Source: an uncultured Verrucomicrobiota bacterium (GTDB taxonomy: Bacteria > Verrucomicrobiota > Verrucomicrobiia > Verrucomicrobiales > DEV007). From it: a DNA stretch of 53,070 nucleotides. The translations under genes were made by a program, and so were the position numbers. The notes beneath the pieces are model-generated. The model saw nothing but the letters and a program-made list of their open reading frames with translations. It did no database searches and was not told the origin of the DNA. Location: positions 1 through 53,070 of the forward strand of contig CACIUL010000018.1 of NCBI GenBank assembly GCA_902589825.1, read 5' to 3'. Shown here piece after piece: positions 26,775 through 35,882 of this stretch; the stretch's first letter is position 1; every line of letters begins with the position of its first letter.

Positions 26775-28781
26775 TTATTTTTTCTCCGGGCTCCCCTTTT
26801 CCTTTTTAGGGTCACTGGCAACCGGTTGCCTTGATGATTTCCAGGACTTGGAAAGCTCAGCGGATTGCTCAAGCTGTTCGGGAGTAATTTTACCTTCCAG
26901 CTCGACAAGCGCCGTTTTGGCAGCGGCATGATCCTGTGCCGCAGCGAGACTTACCCACTTGTGTGCTGCCACCAGGTCCTGTTCCGTCCCCTTGCCAAGC
27001 GCATGCAACATTCCAAGAGTAACCTGCCCCTCGGCATCACCCTGTTCGGCCGCACTCTTCAACCACATGAGAGCCTGCTTGATGTCAGGCACTTGAACCT
27101 CCCCCTGTAAATGCATGAGAGCAAGGGCAACCTGAGCAGCAGCGTGCCCCTCCCTTGCCGCCTCATGGTAAAAGTGCACGGCATCATTGAGACTCTTCTC
27201 GAGGTATTTTCCCTGATGATAGAGGCCGGCAAGATGAAAGTGCAACCCGGCAAAACCCACTTCTTTTACCACCCGGCCAAGTCCCTCAGCAACCTGCTGC
27301 ATCGCCAACGCCTTTTCCTTCCCCTCCTCCATCCGCTCAACAAGTGCGAGTGCCTCGCGCATAGCTTCAGCCGCATTCTTTTGAATCAACCCTGAAAGCT
27401 CAATCGTTTTATTCAGCATCCATCGGGACTGTTGCTCATCTCGGGTTTCCCGCATTGCAGTCAACACATCCATCAAGACCGCAAGCCTGTTATCATCTCC
27501 CTCAATGGCATTCATGGTCTTCCCAATCTCATCCAATGATTGCGCTGCCTCCTCAGATTTGCCCATTTTTGCCTGCGCAACAGCAAGGTGAGCCGAGGCG
27601 GAAGCAAGAATACGAACGTCCTCAACCTGGCCGATTATCTCAAGAGCCTTGGCAAGAGTCTCGTCTGCCTGACCAGTATTTCCCGCCTCGAAAAGACTCA
27701 CCGCAAGCCCGCAAAGCACCTGCACGCGCCCACCAACATCATCCACATTTTCAACAAGCAACATGCTGGGGTCATCATGAAACCGGATTTCACGTATTTT
27801 CATGGCAATCTCCTTTATTGCGCCCTGCACTGACTCCTGCTCGCTGAACGGGACGAGTAGGCCCTCAAGGACCACAAGCAGCTCCAGGCGGGTCTCTTTG
27901 GCTTCAAGCTGCGATATATCGGCAATCATATCACGGAACAACAGAGCACCCTCTTCTTCCAGTCCCGCGTGCATCTGTTCCGATGCAATGTGAGCCAATA
28001 CCACGATACGCTTGCTCCCCTCAATGGACGAGGCTATCCCCCTTGCCTTCTGGATGATGGCAAGTGCCTGTGCTTTATCACCAGCCTTATAAAGCTCTCC
28101 CCCAAGCGAACCGAGAAACTTGGCCAACGCATCCGGCTCCTTAATGTTTGCGGTCAGGCGGCGGGTTGGGTCCTCTGCATCTTTTGTTTCCTGAATCATG
28201 GCTTTGAGCGCCTCCCTGTATTCGGGAATCCCCTCCACACTGTCGACCTCTCCGAGAACTTCATGCAGGCTTTCAACCACAGCCAAACGGCCTTCCATGT
28301 CATCAATCCCCTGTATTTCCGCCTGGGCACGCTCAAGCATCTTCATGCCATCGGCTACTTCACCGGAATGAAGCCTTGCAATGACAAGGCTCGCAATCAC
28401 CCGGACCCTCACCGCAGGACTCTCCACCTTCCCAAGCATTTCAGATATGGGATCCGTATCGCTCTTCCCTGCCGCACCCTCCGGTTCAGCCGCACCCTCC
28501 GGTTCAGCCGCATCCTCCGGTTCAGCCGCACCCTCCGGTTCAGCCGCACCCTCCGGTTCAGCCGCATCCTCCGGTTCAGCCGCACCCTCCGGTTCAGCCG
28601 CGCCCTCCGGTTCAGCCGCGCCCTCCGGTTCAGCCGCATCCCCCGGTTCAGCCGCGCCCTCCTGCTCAGCCGCGCCCTCCCGGGAAACTTTTTCAGGCTG
28701 CGGCTTACACGAATTAACACAAAGCACGAGCGCCACACCCACGGCTGCATGAAATATCATCTGAAGCATCTTTTGAATCAT
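26775..28781 (-). CDS. TPR/Sel1-repeat lipoprotein with GAAEPE repeat linker
   Basis: 668 residues. An N-terminal hydrophobic segment ends in VNSC, with Cys25 as probable lipidation site. Residues 36-104 are a near-perfect hexapeptide repeat (GAAEPE, with DAAEPE variants), an acidic linker that would hold the rest away from the membrane. Next come helical TPR-like repeats (KMLERAQAEIQGIDD, KAQALAIIQKARGI, QADETLAKALEIIGQ). Near the C terminus are Sel1-like repeats: LEKSLNDAVHFYHEAAREGHAAAQVALALMHL, DIKQALMWLKSAAEQGDAEGQVTLGMLHALGKG and DLVAAHKWVSLAAAQDHAAAKTAL. It follows the secretin gene after 28 nt. TPR lipoproteins act as secretin pilotins in other systems (PilF/PilW), so a similar role here is a reasonable inference. 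Confidence 0.85.
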   Translation of the reverse strand: MIQKMLQMIFHAAVGVALVLCVNSCKPQPEKVSREGAAEQEGAAEPGDAAEPEGAAEPEGAAEPEGAAEPEDAAEPEGAAEPEGAAEPEDAAEPEGAAEPEGAAGKSDTDPISEMLGKVESPAVRVRVIASLVIARLHSGEVADGMKMLERAQAEIQGIDDMEGRLAVVESLHEVLGEVDSVEGIPEYREALKAMIQETKDAEDPTRRLTANIKEPDALAKFLGSLGGELYKAGDKAQALAIIQKARGIASSIEGSKRIVVLAHIASEQMHAGLEEEGALLFRDMIADISQLEAKETRLELLVVLEGLLVPFSEQESVQGAIKEIAMKIREIRFHDDPSMLLVENVDDVGGRVQVLCGLAVSLFEAGNTGQADETLAKALEIIGQVEDVRILASASAHLAVAQAKMGKSEEAAQSLDEIGKTMNAIEGDDNRLAVLMDVLTAMRETRDEQQSRWMLNKTIELSGLIQKNAAEAMREALALVERMEEGKEKALAMQQVAEGLGRVVKEVGFAGLHFHLAGLYHQGKYLEKSLNDAVHFYHEAAREGHAAAQVALALMHLQGEVQVPDIKQALMWLKSAAEQGDAEGQVTLGMLHALGKGTEQDLVAAHKWVSLAAAQDHAAAKTALVELEGKITPEQLEQSAELSKSWKSSRQPVASDPKKEKGSPEKK
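28471..28686 (-). repeat. 18-bp coding minisatellite (11 units plus a degenerate 12th)
   Basis: Units of 18 bp, GCCGCACCCTCCGGTTCA on the plus strand with single-base variants (CATCC, CGCCC), are arranged head to tail and encode the GAAEPE linker of the TPR lipoprotein. Units 1-10 differ by only one or two bases. Because 18 is divisible by 3, several other frames are also open across it. Confidence 0.95.
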
Positions 28782-28809
28782 GATTCTTACTTTCCGTTTT
28801 CCTGCTTAA

Positions 28810-30939
28810 TCAAAATTTCTTCTTCCCGTTCTGCCCGGTCACCTTATCTCCCTTGCCCAGCCTGAGTAAGGCCTCAATATCCTCCTTCATCTTGACCTGC
28901 TGGGCTTGGTAATACATTTCCGAGTAGAAAAAGGCCATTGCCACATCCCCATCAACAAGCTCAATATCCTTTTCCTTGATCCGCGGCATGAGCAATAACC
29001 GCCCACGGGTAAAGTTACTCAGGCTTAATGCCACCCTCTCCGTGTTCAACTCCACGGTCTTCTTCATCAACAGGGCATATTTCAAGCGAATCATATCTTC
29101 CCGGTTTCTAAGAAGGACAGTAAACCTTTCATCGCCTCCTTCACCGGACTGGTTCATCTCCCACAGATGGCTTGTCCACTCATCCTTGTTGCTGCAATCA
29201 ATTAAGGTAACCCGGGGAACCGGCTCGTTGAATATCGATTCGGCATTGCCCGAGGAACGCTGCATGTCAAAGGTCAATGCCAAAGCCCTTCCTCCACCAT
29301 TCTCAGAAAGAATTTCTGGTGCGAATTCACTTATGTATTCCTGCAAGAAGCGCACCCTGTGCCCCTCACCTGTCTTTTGGTCCCTTTCAAAAAAGATGAT
29401 CTTGTTGGCGTCCATGCTTTTCTGCATTTCGCGCCTCTTTAGAACCTCATAAATCTGGCGGTAACAGAGAATATTTTCCCCCGGAATCGCATTGCCATAA
29501 AAATTACTATACGGGTACTTTGTTGCCAGGTTGATATCCCGAGAAACCATGCGGTCAATTGCCTCCTTCATCCTCTGCAGTTGCCTGTTCTCATAGAGGT
29601 AATTGAGGTCAAATGTATCCTCGGATCGAATGCGGTAAGCATCCCTGAACAACTGGTGCCCAACACTGTCAAAGGCATCTTCGTCCATTGGCATATTTTT
29701 GCCGATCACATGTCCCTCAGGCAACACAAACGGGGTCAGCACAATGATCACCTCCCGTTTCACGACATTGTCCCTCCTGCTCTGGAACAACCTGCCGAGC
29801 AGAGGCACCGCACCCAACACGGGCATCTTGTCTGCCGTTGATTGCTTGTCCTTGGCAATCAAACCGCCAATAATAAACGGGGTATTGTTTGCCACCCGAA
29901 CGTAAGTGCGAATATCACGCTTGGAAATGGTTGGAGAGCTCGCGAGCACTGCACCTGAAGAGGAGCGCACAAGGACATCGGCGTCCGGGACCCGGGCAGT
30001 AACCTCCGCATTGACCTGCATGCTAACCTCGTCACCAGCAGAGTCGATACGTGGGCGCAGGGCCAGGGTGATGCCCGCCTGCTTCACCGTAAAGCTGGTA
30101 CTCGCATAATTGCCTGAGGGAGCATAAGCCGTATTGGCAACCGGAATTTCCTCGGAAACATTGATATATGCCATGCGGTTATTGAGCGCCAGCACACTTG
30201 GCCTGGAAAGCACCTCAGCCTCACCATCCCGGACAAGAGCCTTGACCTGTGCAGTCAGGTTCCTGAAAACACCTTTCTGGCCAGCCTTTGCAACAAGGTT
30301 GAATGCCTCATCTACCCCGGGATAAGCCAGACTTCCAATCGTCAGTCCATCCAGGCTCGAATTAATAAAGTTGCCACTCGAAGCAACTGAAGATGCCCTG
30401 TTCCACTTTACCCCAAGTTCATCAAGTGCTGTTGAGGACACCTCGAGAATCATCGCCTCGATAATGATCTGGCGGGCCGGCTTATCGACATCCTTATGCA
30501 GGACATCAAGCAACCCACCGAGTTGAGAAGGTGTATTGGCATCATGAAAAACAACAAGTTCATTCAGCGGGTCGGTTTCCGTCTGTGGAAACTTTTCCCC
30601 GACCTTGGGCACGATCTCGTGAAAGGTAGTCCCCGGCAAAGGAATGACCACCGGCAGGCTGGCAGGGTCAATCGCAGCCTCCGCCTTGCCAATCGTGTAA
30701 CCGTGCAAGGCGAGCAACTGGACAGCCCTCTGAGGGTCAATGTAACTGAGGGTCACTCGTCTTGATTCCACCTGGACACCACCACCCTCCGGCAACTCAG
30801 ACAATTCACCAATTGCCTGCTGAAGCCATTGCTTTGCACCGCCAATATGAAGAGAATCCTGCCCCCATGAAAATGGGACACAGCTCAGGAAAAGCCATGT
30901 ACATATTTTCCCGGAACAGCTCGCTCTAAGTTTCGTCAT
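28810..30939 (-). CDS. Solitary secretin (GspD/PilQ-type) with long C-terminal extension
   Basis: About 709 residues from ATG 30939, which starts a signal peptide (MTKLRASCSGKICTWLFLSCVPFSWG). N-terminal N1-like sequence is followed by the secretin domain (about 165-430): RQIIIEAMILEVSSTALDELGVKW, VLSRPSVLALNNRMAYINVSEEIPV, LALRPRIDSAGDEVSMQV, NNTPFIIGGLIAKDKQ, MPVLGAVPLLGRLFQSRR and KREVIIVLTPFVLPEG. These define the outer-membrane ring-forming family of type II secretion and type IV pili. About 270 further residues, with LFRDAYRIRSEDTFDLNYLYENRQLQ and a charged tail, have no match I recognise. It overlaps the upstream MscS-type gene by 14 nt and is followed by a TPR lipoprotein. No ATPase, inner-membrane platform or pseudopilin gene is adjacent. 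Confidence 0.9.
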   Translation of the reverse strand: MTKLRASCSGKICTWLFLSCVPFSWGQDSLHIGGAKQWLQQAIGELSELPEGGGVQVESRRVTLSYIDPQRAVQLLALHGYTIGKAEAAIDPASLPVVIPLPGTTFHEIVPKVGEKFPQTETDPLNELVVFHDANTPSQLGGLLDVLHKDVDKPARQIIIEAMILEVSSTALDELGVKWNRASSVASSGNFINSSLDGLTIGSLAYPGVDEAFNLVAKAGQKGVFRNLTAQVKALVRDGEAEVLSRPSVLALNNRMAYINVSEEIPVANTAYAPSGNYASTSFTVKQAGITLALRPRIDSAGDEVSMQVNAEVTARVPDADVLVRSSSGAVLASSPTISKRDIRTYVRVANNTPFIIGGLIAKDKQSTADKMPVLGAVPLLGRLFQSRRDNVVKREVIIVLTPFVLPEGHVIGKNMPMDEDAFDSVGHQLFRDAYRIRSEDTFDLNYLYENRQLQRMKEAIDRMVSRDINLATKYPYSNFYGNAIPGENILCYRQIYEVLKRREMQKSMDANKIIFFERDQKTGEGHRVRFLQEYISEFAPEILSENGGGRALALTFDMQRSSGNAESIFNEPVPRVTLIDCSNKDEWTSHLWEMNQSGEGGDERFTVLLRNREDMIRLKYALLMKKTVELNTERVALSLSNFTRGRLLLMPRIKEKDIELVDGDVAMAFFYSEMYYQAQQVKMKEDIEALLRLGKGDKVTGQNGKKKF

Positions 30940-32476
30940 CTGGTTGTTTTTTGCTTCTTTCACCTTTTTCATCATCAAGAAAACTTGTGAACATGGCCTG
31001 CTCCTGGCCTTTCTTTTTTTTCGACCACAGCCCCATGACCTTCCTGATCCGCGACGGCCTCTCGGCCTCGGGCACCGGAATCATTTCTTCAGCAAATTTC
31101 TCAACCTTGAACCTGGCCTCCTCATTCACTTCCCTCTCAGATCTCTCAAGAAGCTTTTCAAGAGAGGCATTGCGGGCAAGGAAAGGCTCAAAGTCCTCTT
31201 TCTTTAATTCATAGAGAAGGACCTCCGTCGCCGCACTCACCGTTGAGTCACGCCACTGTTTACCAAGCATCGCCCCCTCTCCGAAATACTGGCCGGCACG
31301 AATAGTCCTGGTCTTCAGGGGCGGGGCATTCCTGATGCCAACATAACTGCCAAGAAGCCCCTCCAGGCACACGAACATTGTTGTGGCCACATCCTCCTGG
31401 TTGAAAAGAGTCTCACCTTCCTTGAGCGAGACCTTTTCCATTTTAGGCACCAGCTCCCGAAGCTCCGTCCCGGAAAGCCCACTGAACAACTCCATTCCCT
31501 TAAACAACCTGTTCAGATCCTTGTCCCGAGACATGTCGAGAGAACGCTTGCGAGGCCGGGAAAGAAAAACCTCCTCCTTTGAATGCGATGGAATAATCCC
31601 TGAGCTCAACAGATGGTCAAGGACCGTCCGGTTAACCACGTGCATGGATTCGTTCGGGGAAATATACCTTGGCAGGATGAAATACCTTAACTCATAAATC
31701 ATTCCCTCAAGGGTCGACTCCTTCATCCTCACCTCGGGTTCAGGTTCATTGAGAATCCCCTCATTCTCGCATGCCGCACGCATGCCGGCGGTCAATACAC
31801 GGAAAGCCCTTTCAGAGGGAACATCAAAATCCAGTATAAAATCCAGTTCCATACGGAAGTGCGGCTTGGGCTCCATGTAGTTGGTCACGATGGTCTCACC
31901 CAGTTTACTATTGGGAATTACCACCATGTTGTTCCTGGTGGTGCGCAACCTGGTCGTCCTCCAGTTCGTCTCGATAACCTCCGCAACAATATGGGTCTCC
32001 TTGCGGTTCTGGTGGATCATGATCCAGTCTCCCATCTTGAACGGACGATCCACGTGAATGGCCAGTCCCATGAAGAGGTCAAGAATCACGGTCCGTAATG
32101 CCAAGCCAATCACGATGCTGACCACCCCGGACGCAGCCAGGATCTTGGTCGTGTCCTTGTTAAAGACCGTGGAAGCCACCACCATGGCAGCGACAAGAAA
32201 AATAGCGAGTGCGGTTACATCCTTGGGCAAACGGGGAATGGGCCGATCCGAAAGACCGCCGATGAACCCATCCCAGAAAAAAACAGCAACAAGCCGGTTG
32301 AACAGGAATGCTGCGGAGGCCCAGGCCCCTATCTGCACTCCGTAAAAGAAAAAAGACTGGGAAACGTATCGCCCATTCTCCATAAATGAGTCGTAGATGT
32401 CTCCACGCTTTAGGAGCGCCAAGAAAAACGCCACAAAAACCGCCGCCGGCAACCATATACGACCGATGATTTTCAC
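30926..32476 (-). CDS. MscS-type channel with C-terminal cyclic-nucleotide-binding-like domain
   Basis: 516 residues. Transmembrane helices lie near 8-22, 45-65 and 88-105, followed by the MscS pore helix and beta domain: LAASGVVSIVIGLALRTVILDLFMGLAI, FKMGDWIMI, EVIETNWRTTRLRT and NNMVVIPNSKLGETIVTNY. Residues about 340-455 form a cNMP-binding-like domain, LFSGLSGTELRELVPKM to TRTIRAGQYFGEGAMLGKQWRDSTVSA, retaining the FGE and Arg-Asp-Ser elements of the phosphate cassette. This matches the bacterial cyclic-nucleotide-gated (bCNG) branch of the MscS superfamily, which gates on ligand more than tension. The start is GTG 32476 behind a G-rich ribosome-binding site. Its 3' end overlaps the secretin gene. 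Confidence 0.92.
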   Translation of the reverse strand: MKIIGRIWLPAAVFVAFFLALLKRGDIYDSFMENGRYVSQSFFFYGVQIGAWASAAFLFNRLVAVFFWDGFIGGLSDRPIPRLPKDVTALAIFLVAAMVVASTVFNKDTTKILAASGVVSIVIGLALRTVILDLFMGLAIHVDRPFKMGDWIMIHQNRKETHIVAEVIETNWRTTRLRTTRNNMVVIPNSKLGETIVTNYMEPKPHFRMELDFILDFDVPSERAFRVLTAGMRAACENEGILNEPEPEVRMKESTLEGMIYELRYFILPRYISPNESMHVVNRTVLDHLLSSGIIPSHSKEEVFLSRPRKRSLDMSRDKDLNRLFKGMELFSGLSGTELRELVPKMEKVSLKEGETLFNQEDVATTMFVCLEGLLGSYVGIRNAPPLKTRTIRAGQYFGEGAMLGKQWRDSTVSAATEVLLYELKKEDFEPFLARNASLEKLLERSEREVNEEARFKVEKFAEEMIPVPEAERPSRIRKVMGLWSKKKKGQEQAMFTSFLDDEKGERSKKQPDDET

Positions 32477-32643
32477 AATTCCCCCCGGCAGCCGCCTGAT
32501 AGCTGCTTACGCCGGGCTTTTTCCTTCTAGAACTCCATGATTACGGGCTGAAATCTTAATTTAGTTAACCAGACAAGAATATTAACGATAATCAAACAAT
32601 TTGGCGTGATTTCCCCCACTTTGCACCGCCCCGTAAATCCCTT

Positions 32644-32669
32644 AAATCCAAGCGTTTTCCTTGGAATTT
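32644..32669. terminator. Inverted repeat between the RND pump and the MscS-type gene
   Basis: AAATCCAAG and CTTGGAATTT flank a 7-nt loop in the 255-bp gap. There is no clean T tract. The gap otherwise holds only AT-rich sequence likely to contain the mscS-secretin promoter; no box could be assigned. Confidence 0.28.
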
Positions 32670-32731
32670 GGAGCATCCTCATCGGCTGGGTTCGAAACTT
32701 TCCAGCGGCTTCATGCGATCTATTGGCGATC

Positions 32732-35700
32732 TCAACCGTAAACGGCCCTGAACAGGCGCTTCACTGCCCCGCTCACATCATTGGCAAGCATCAAAACGCA
32801 GGGAATCAGGTAAAGGGTGATGACGGTCGCAAAAAGGACGCCAAATCCTAGTGAAACCGCCATCGGAATGAGGAACTGGGCCTGCAGGGAACTGTCCATC
32901 AGCAGGGGCAGAAGACCTGCAAAAGTTGTCACGGAAGTCAGCAGAATCGGGCGAAATCTTCTCGCCCCCGCCTCCAGGGCGGCTTCCCTCAAGCCCATCC
33001 CCTCGCGGCATCGTCGGTTGATATAATCCACCATCACCAGTGAGTCATTAACCACGACGCCGGCCAGGGCCAGCATGCCAAAAATGGACAGGTAGGAAGG
33101 CGTAATTCCCATGATCATATGGCCGATTAAAGCCCCAATAATTCCGAAGGGCAGGGCCAGCAGGACGAAAAAAGGCTGCGCAACAGACTTGAAGGGAATG
33201 GCCAGCAGGGCAAAGAGCGCAAAGAAAAGGGCCACGAAAGAGATCACGGTGCGCTTCCTCGACTCCTCATGCTCGGCAATGTATCCCTTGAACTGAAAAG
33301 ACAACCCCTTTCCCTTGTTAACAAGGCTTTCTATTTGAGGAGTCAATTCCCTGGCAATACCCACAATATCAACTTCCTCATCCTGTGGTTCCGCTCCGAT
33401 GCGAATGACTTCTGCTCCATCATTGCGCTCAACGAAAGTAGGAGATTTTGTCGGCTTAACGTCAGCCACTGTCCTGAGAGGGACCTCTGCTCCGCCGGCG
33501 GTTCGTATCTTCATCCGGTCAAGGGTATAAAGGGAACGACGGTCTTTCCTCGGCAAACGCACCATGATACGTATCTCATCCGTGCCTCGCATGATGCGCT
33601 GCGCCTCCTCTCCATAGAATGCCTGACGCACCTGTCGCGCCAGTGACTGCTGAGTAAGGCCCAGTTCCGCGGCTCTGGGCTTAAGGGTAAACTCAAGCTC
33701 ATCCTGTCCCCGGTTAATCTGCGCCCAAGTGCCGTTAATTCCCTCAAAACCTGCAAACAGGTTTTTAATCTCTCTGGCAATTTCGTTTTTCTGCTCGGAA
33801 TGCTCTCCGCGAAGTTCCAGTTCCAGCGCCTCGGTCTGCTTCTCCTCCTCATTGTTGCGCTTACCGGTGAGCTCTGCTCGGACAATAAATGAGTCTGCCT
33901 CTTCAATTTCACCAACCAGTTCTTTCCAGCGAACGGCAATGCTGCTGTTTTTAGGGCCCGGCTTGGAACGCAAACTCGGCGGCAACACCTCAACAATGAC
34001 ATGTCCCCGCGAATGGTCATAACGCCCCCCAAGGCGATAGGAGCCCGTAACCGCGGCAACGTTCTGGATCAGGCTTATGCCGTGTCCCGGGTCAACAAAC
34101 TCGGCCTTTAGCTGCTCAGTGGCCGCAGTAATCCTGTCGATTAACTCCCCGGTTCTCTCGATAGGCAGGTCGTTGGGCAAGTTGAGCGAAGCGGTAACTT
34201 TCAGATTCTCAACAGAGGGAAAGGAGGAAAAGCCCATCCGTCCGCCCATGACATAACCGGCCATTGCAAGCCCCATGGCAATAAAAACAGCAAGCACCGA
34301 GACACGATGGCGAACAGCAAACTTAAGGGAAGGTTGATACATCCTGTCCACAAACCTTTCGAGGCTGGTGGCAACCGCCTTCTGGAAGCGACCGAAAAAC
34401 CCGAGGTCATCACCCCGCAAACGCACATGCTTCAAGTGCGCCGGCAGGATAAGCTTGGATTCAACCAGGGAAAACAACAACACCGGCGCAACCACCTTGG
34501 GGATCTGCCCGGCAAAATCTCCCCAGCGCCCCTCAAAGGAAAGCAGGGGAAGAAAAGCAACCACCGTGGTAAGCACGCCAAAGGTCACCGGAACCGCCAC
34601 CTCCTTTGTCCCCAGTATTGATGCTTCCAGTGGATCCATCCCCTGCTGCAACCTTGAGTAAACGTTCTCCCCGGTAACAATTGCATCATCAACGACGACT
34701 CCGAGGACAATAATAAATCCGAAGAGAGTCATTACATTGGCGGTAATCCCGAGGTCCGGCATCAGCATGATGCCGCCGGCAAAGCTCACCGGGATGCCAA
34801 CCACCACCCAGAATGCCACCTTTGGGCGAAGAAAAACCCCGAGGATCAGGAAAACCAGGATGCATCCCTGTAGCAATGAGGAACTGAGAGTACCCAGCCG
34901 ACCGCGCATGGAAAGGGAACTGTCATCCCATGTATAAAGAAAAATCCCGTCCGGAAATGCCGTCGTTGGTGAGTCAACGTAATCCTTAACCTTGTTTGAA
35001 ATGTCAATGGCACTCTCGTTGTCACTGCGCATGATCCTGACAAACATCGCCGGGCGGCCATTGAAATCAGTGATGACCTTGTTCTCCTCAAACCCATCCT
35101 TAACCGTTGCCACCTCACCAAGCATGACCTCGGCACCGTTGGCGGCACGAACCGGTATCCGCTCAAACTCCTCCTTCACATAAGCCTGCCCACGCGTGCG
35201 AACAATCAGGGTACCGCTCGCACTGCGAATCGAGCCGGCCGGCAAATCAATCGATGAACGACGGATGGCATCCGCCAACTCCCGGAAACCAAGGTTATAG
35301 GATCGCAACATCTCCATCTTGGCCTCAATGCTTATCTCATAGCTGCGATCTCCCTGCATATCAGCCCGGCTTACACCCTCCAATTCCAGCAAGTCCTGGT
35401 GCACCCGGCGGGTCACCTCCCGCAACTCCGACTCGGGTAAGTCGCCGGTGACGGCAACACTGAGCACCGGCCGGTGCCGCGAGAAATCAGGAATAATAAT
35501 CTTTGGCGACTCTGTTTCCGCCGGAAACGTTGAGATCCCCTCTACCCTCCCCCGAATCTTCTCGCGTAACTCCCGCAGGTCGACTCCCTTCTCGGGCTTC
35601 AGGTAGAACTTTGCCATGCCCCGCATGCCATCCGAGTTCATTTCCCGTATACCCGTGATCCCCTCAAGTGCGTTCTCAACCGGGATCAGGACCCCTCTCT

Positions 35701-35878
35701 CAACATCCTTTGCAGTAGCCCCCCGGTAGGGAATCTCCATGTAGACAATCTGCCAGCCGGTGTCGGACGGGACGACCTCAAGTGAAACCCTGAAAAAAGC
35801 ACTGTGTATACCTGCCAGCAATATCGCCAACAAAAGCAGGTTGGCAGCAATGCCATTGTTGGCAAACCAGCGGATCAT
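32732..35878 (-). CDS. RND-family efflux transporter, inner-membrane permease
   Basis: Proton-driven AcrB-like pump of 1048 residues, the standard length with 12 transmembrane helices. Start MIRWFANNGIAANLLLLAIL is TM1. The relay Asp pair in TM4 is present (FIIVLGVVVDDAIVTGENVYSRL). Repeated halves are visible, with SYLSIFGMLALAGVVVNDSLVMVDYINRR in TM10 and FRPILLTSVTTFAGLLPLL. The periplasmic porter segment IPYRGATAKDVERGVLIPVENALEGITGIREMNSDG is typical. Substrate cannot be predicted. The adaptor gene lies 4 nt upstream, so they are co-transcribed. No TolC-type outer-membrane protein is in the window. Confidence 0.95.
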   Translation of the reverse strand: MIRWFANNGIAANLLLLAILLAGIHSAFFRVSLEVVPSDTGWQIVYMEIPYRGATAKDVERGVLIPVENALEGITGIREMNSDGMRGMAKFYLKPEKGVDLRELREKIRGRVEGISTFPAETESPKIIIPDFSRHRPVLSVAVTGDLPESELREVTRRVHQDLLELEGVSRADMQGDRSYEISIEAKMEMLRSYNLGFRELADAIRRSSIDLPAGSIRSASGTLIVRTRGQAYVKEEFERIPVRAANGAEVMLGEVATVKDGFEENKVITDFNGRPAMFVRIMRSDNESAIDISNKVKDYVDSPTTAFPDGIFLYTWDDSSLSMRGRLGTLSSSLLQGCILVFLILGVFLRPKVAFWVVVGIPVSFAGGIMLMPDLGITANVMTLFGFIIVLGVVVDDAIVTGENVYSRLQQGMDPLEASILGTKEVAVPVTFGVLTTVVAFLPLLSFEGRWGDFAGQIPKVVAPVLLFSLVESKLILPAHLKHVRLRGDDLGFFGRFQKAVATSLERFVDRMYQPSLKFAVRHRVSVLAVFIAMGLAMAGYVMGGRMGFSSFPSVENLKVTASLNLPNDLPIERTGELIDRITAATEQLKAEFVDPGHGISLIQNVAAVTGSYRLGGRYDHSRGHVIVEVLPPSLRSKPGPKNSSIAVRWKELVGEIEEADSFIVRAELTGKRNNEEEKQTEALELELRGEHSEQKNEIAREIKNLFAGFEGINGTWAQINRGQDELEFTLKPRAAELGLTQQSLARQVRQAFYGEEAQRIMRGTDEIRIMVRLPRKDRRSLYTLDRMKIRTAGGAEVPLRTVADVKPTKSPTFVERNDGAEVIRIGAEPQDEEVDIVGIARELTPQIESLVNKGKGLSFQFKGYIAEHEESRKRTVISFVALFFALFALLAIPFKSVAQPFFVLLALPFGIIGALIGHMIMGITPSYLSIFGMLALAGVVVNDSLVMVDYINRRCREGMGLREAALEAGARRFRPILLTSVTTFAGLLPLLMDSSLQAQFLIPMAVSLGFGVLFATVITLYLIPCVLMLANDVSGAVKRLFRAVYG

Positions 35879-35882
35879 CTGC

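Noticed and set aside
28471-28686. CRISPR-like array
   Set aside because: Units are contiguous with no unique spacers and are in frame with a protein; it is a coding minisatellite.
28381-28752. Plus-strand reading frame of Ser/Ala/Pro/Gly repeats and a basic minus-strand frame across the same region
   Set aside because: Both are by-products of the 18-bp repeat being a multiple of three. The lipoprotein frame has the signal sequence, TPR and Sel1 repeats.
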